From: Acidobacteriota bacterium
GTDB lineage: Bacteria; Acidobacteriota; Terriglobia; Terriglobales; Acidobacteriaceae
Direction of reading: 5' to 3'
DNA length: 12,050 bases
Assembly (NCBI GenBank): GCA_021780095.1
Contig: JAJXZK010000229.1
Span: forward strand, 1 to 12,050
This document shows positions 11,991 to 12,050 of this stretch, piece after piece. Within the stretch, counting starts at the first letter, position 1, and each line of letters opens with the position of its first letter. Under the pieces are notes generated by a model that did no database searches, was not told where the DNA came from, and saw nothing but the letters and a program-made list of their open reading frames with translations. The position numbers and the translations under genes were made by a program.

Positions 11991-12050
11991 CATCCTGCGT
12001 TTCACCCAGATTCGGAACCATCATCCTTACAACCTTGCTTTGTGCGGCCC

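Larger units (their letters stand above)
11903..12027. repeat. 10-bp inverted repeat enclosing a 125-bp segment
   Basis: AGGATGATGG (11903-11912) has its exact reverse complement CCATCATCCT at 12018-12027. A further internal match, GGGTGA (11911-11916) against TCACCC (12002-12007), lies just inside. The enclosed DNA is non-coding and holds the tRNA-like fragment and the hairpins. The arrangement resembles a very small non-autonomous element, but no target-site duplication is evident. Confidence 0.4.
11887..12050. other. Gene-free right edge of the window
   Basis: No credible coding frame is visible on either strand downstream of the tRNA. The stretch holds only the tRNA-like fragment, the small hairpins and the inverted repeat. 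The sequence ends before the next gene begins. Confidence 0.5.

Overview
The window reads as moderately GC-rich chromosomal DNA from a soil-type bacterium, most likely an Acidobacteriota member of the class Terriglobia. That assignment is an inference from gene content and protein style (a PilN with NLASRPF instead of the usual INLLP start, a LolA-like gene and a signal-peptide beta-propeller inside a type IV pilus operon, a GH27 alpha-galactosidase next door). No 16S rRNA or other decisive marker is present. There is no phage, IS or CRISPR gene in the window.

Layout: (1) 2-640, the 3' part of a GH27 alpha-galactosidase running off the left edge, convergent with (2) rlmN on the minus strand (652-1839). 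(3) A short divergent intergenic stretch (1840-1921) with a perfect TATAAT for rlmN and several DnaA-box-like 9-mers. (4) A ten-gene plus-strand series from 1922 to 11573: M16 zinc peptidase, type IV pilin/pseudopilin, LolA-like protein, BNR/Ycf48-like propeller, PilC, PilB, PilM-like, PilN-like, PilO-like and a PilP/GspC-like protein. Gaps from lolA onward are 13 nt or less, with stop/start overlaps at pilM-pilN (TAATG) and pilN-pilO (ATGA), so lolA to pilP is almost certainly one transcript; the pilin has its own candidate promoter. (5) A gene-free stretch 11574-11809 with two near-identical palindromes spaced exactly 30 bp, then tRNA-Asp(GTC) at 11810-11886. (6) A gene-free right edge 11887-12050 with a tRNA-like fragment, hairpins and an inverted repeat.

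How the genes fit together: the pilin would be the fibre subunit, PilB the extension ATPase, PilC the inner-membrane platform, PilM/N/O the alignment complex and the PilP/GspC-like protein the link toward a secretin. No secretin, retraction ATPase (PilT) or prepilin peptidase is in view, so the machine must be completed from elsewhere. The unusual part is the insertion of a LolA-fold periplasmic protein and a secreted beta-propeller between the pilin and PilC, together with a PilM that has lost recognisable nucleotide-binding motifs. Whether this is a type IV pilus, a type II secretion system or a hybrid cannot be decided from sequence alone. I did not find a wholly new system; the best candidates for a second look are this modified pilus operon, the twin palindromes and the DnaA-box-like cluster.
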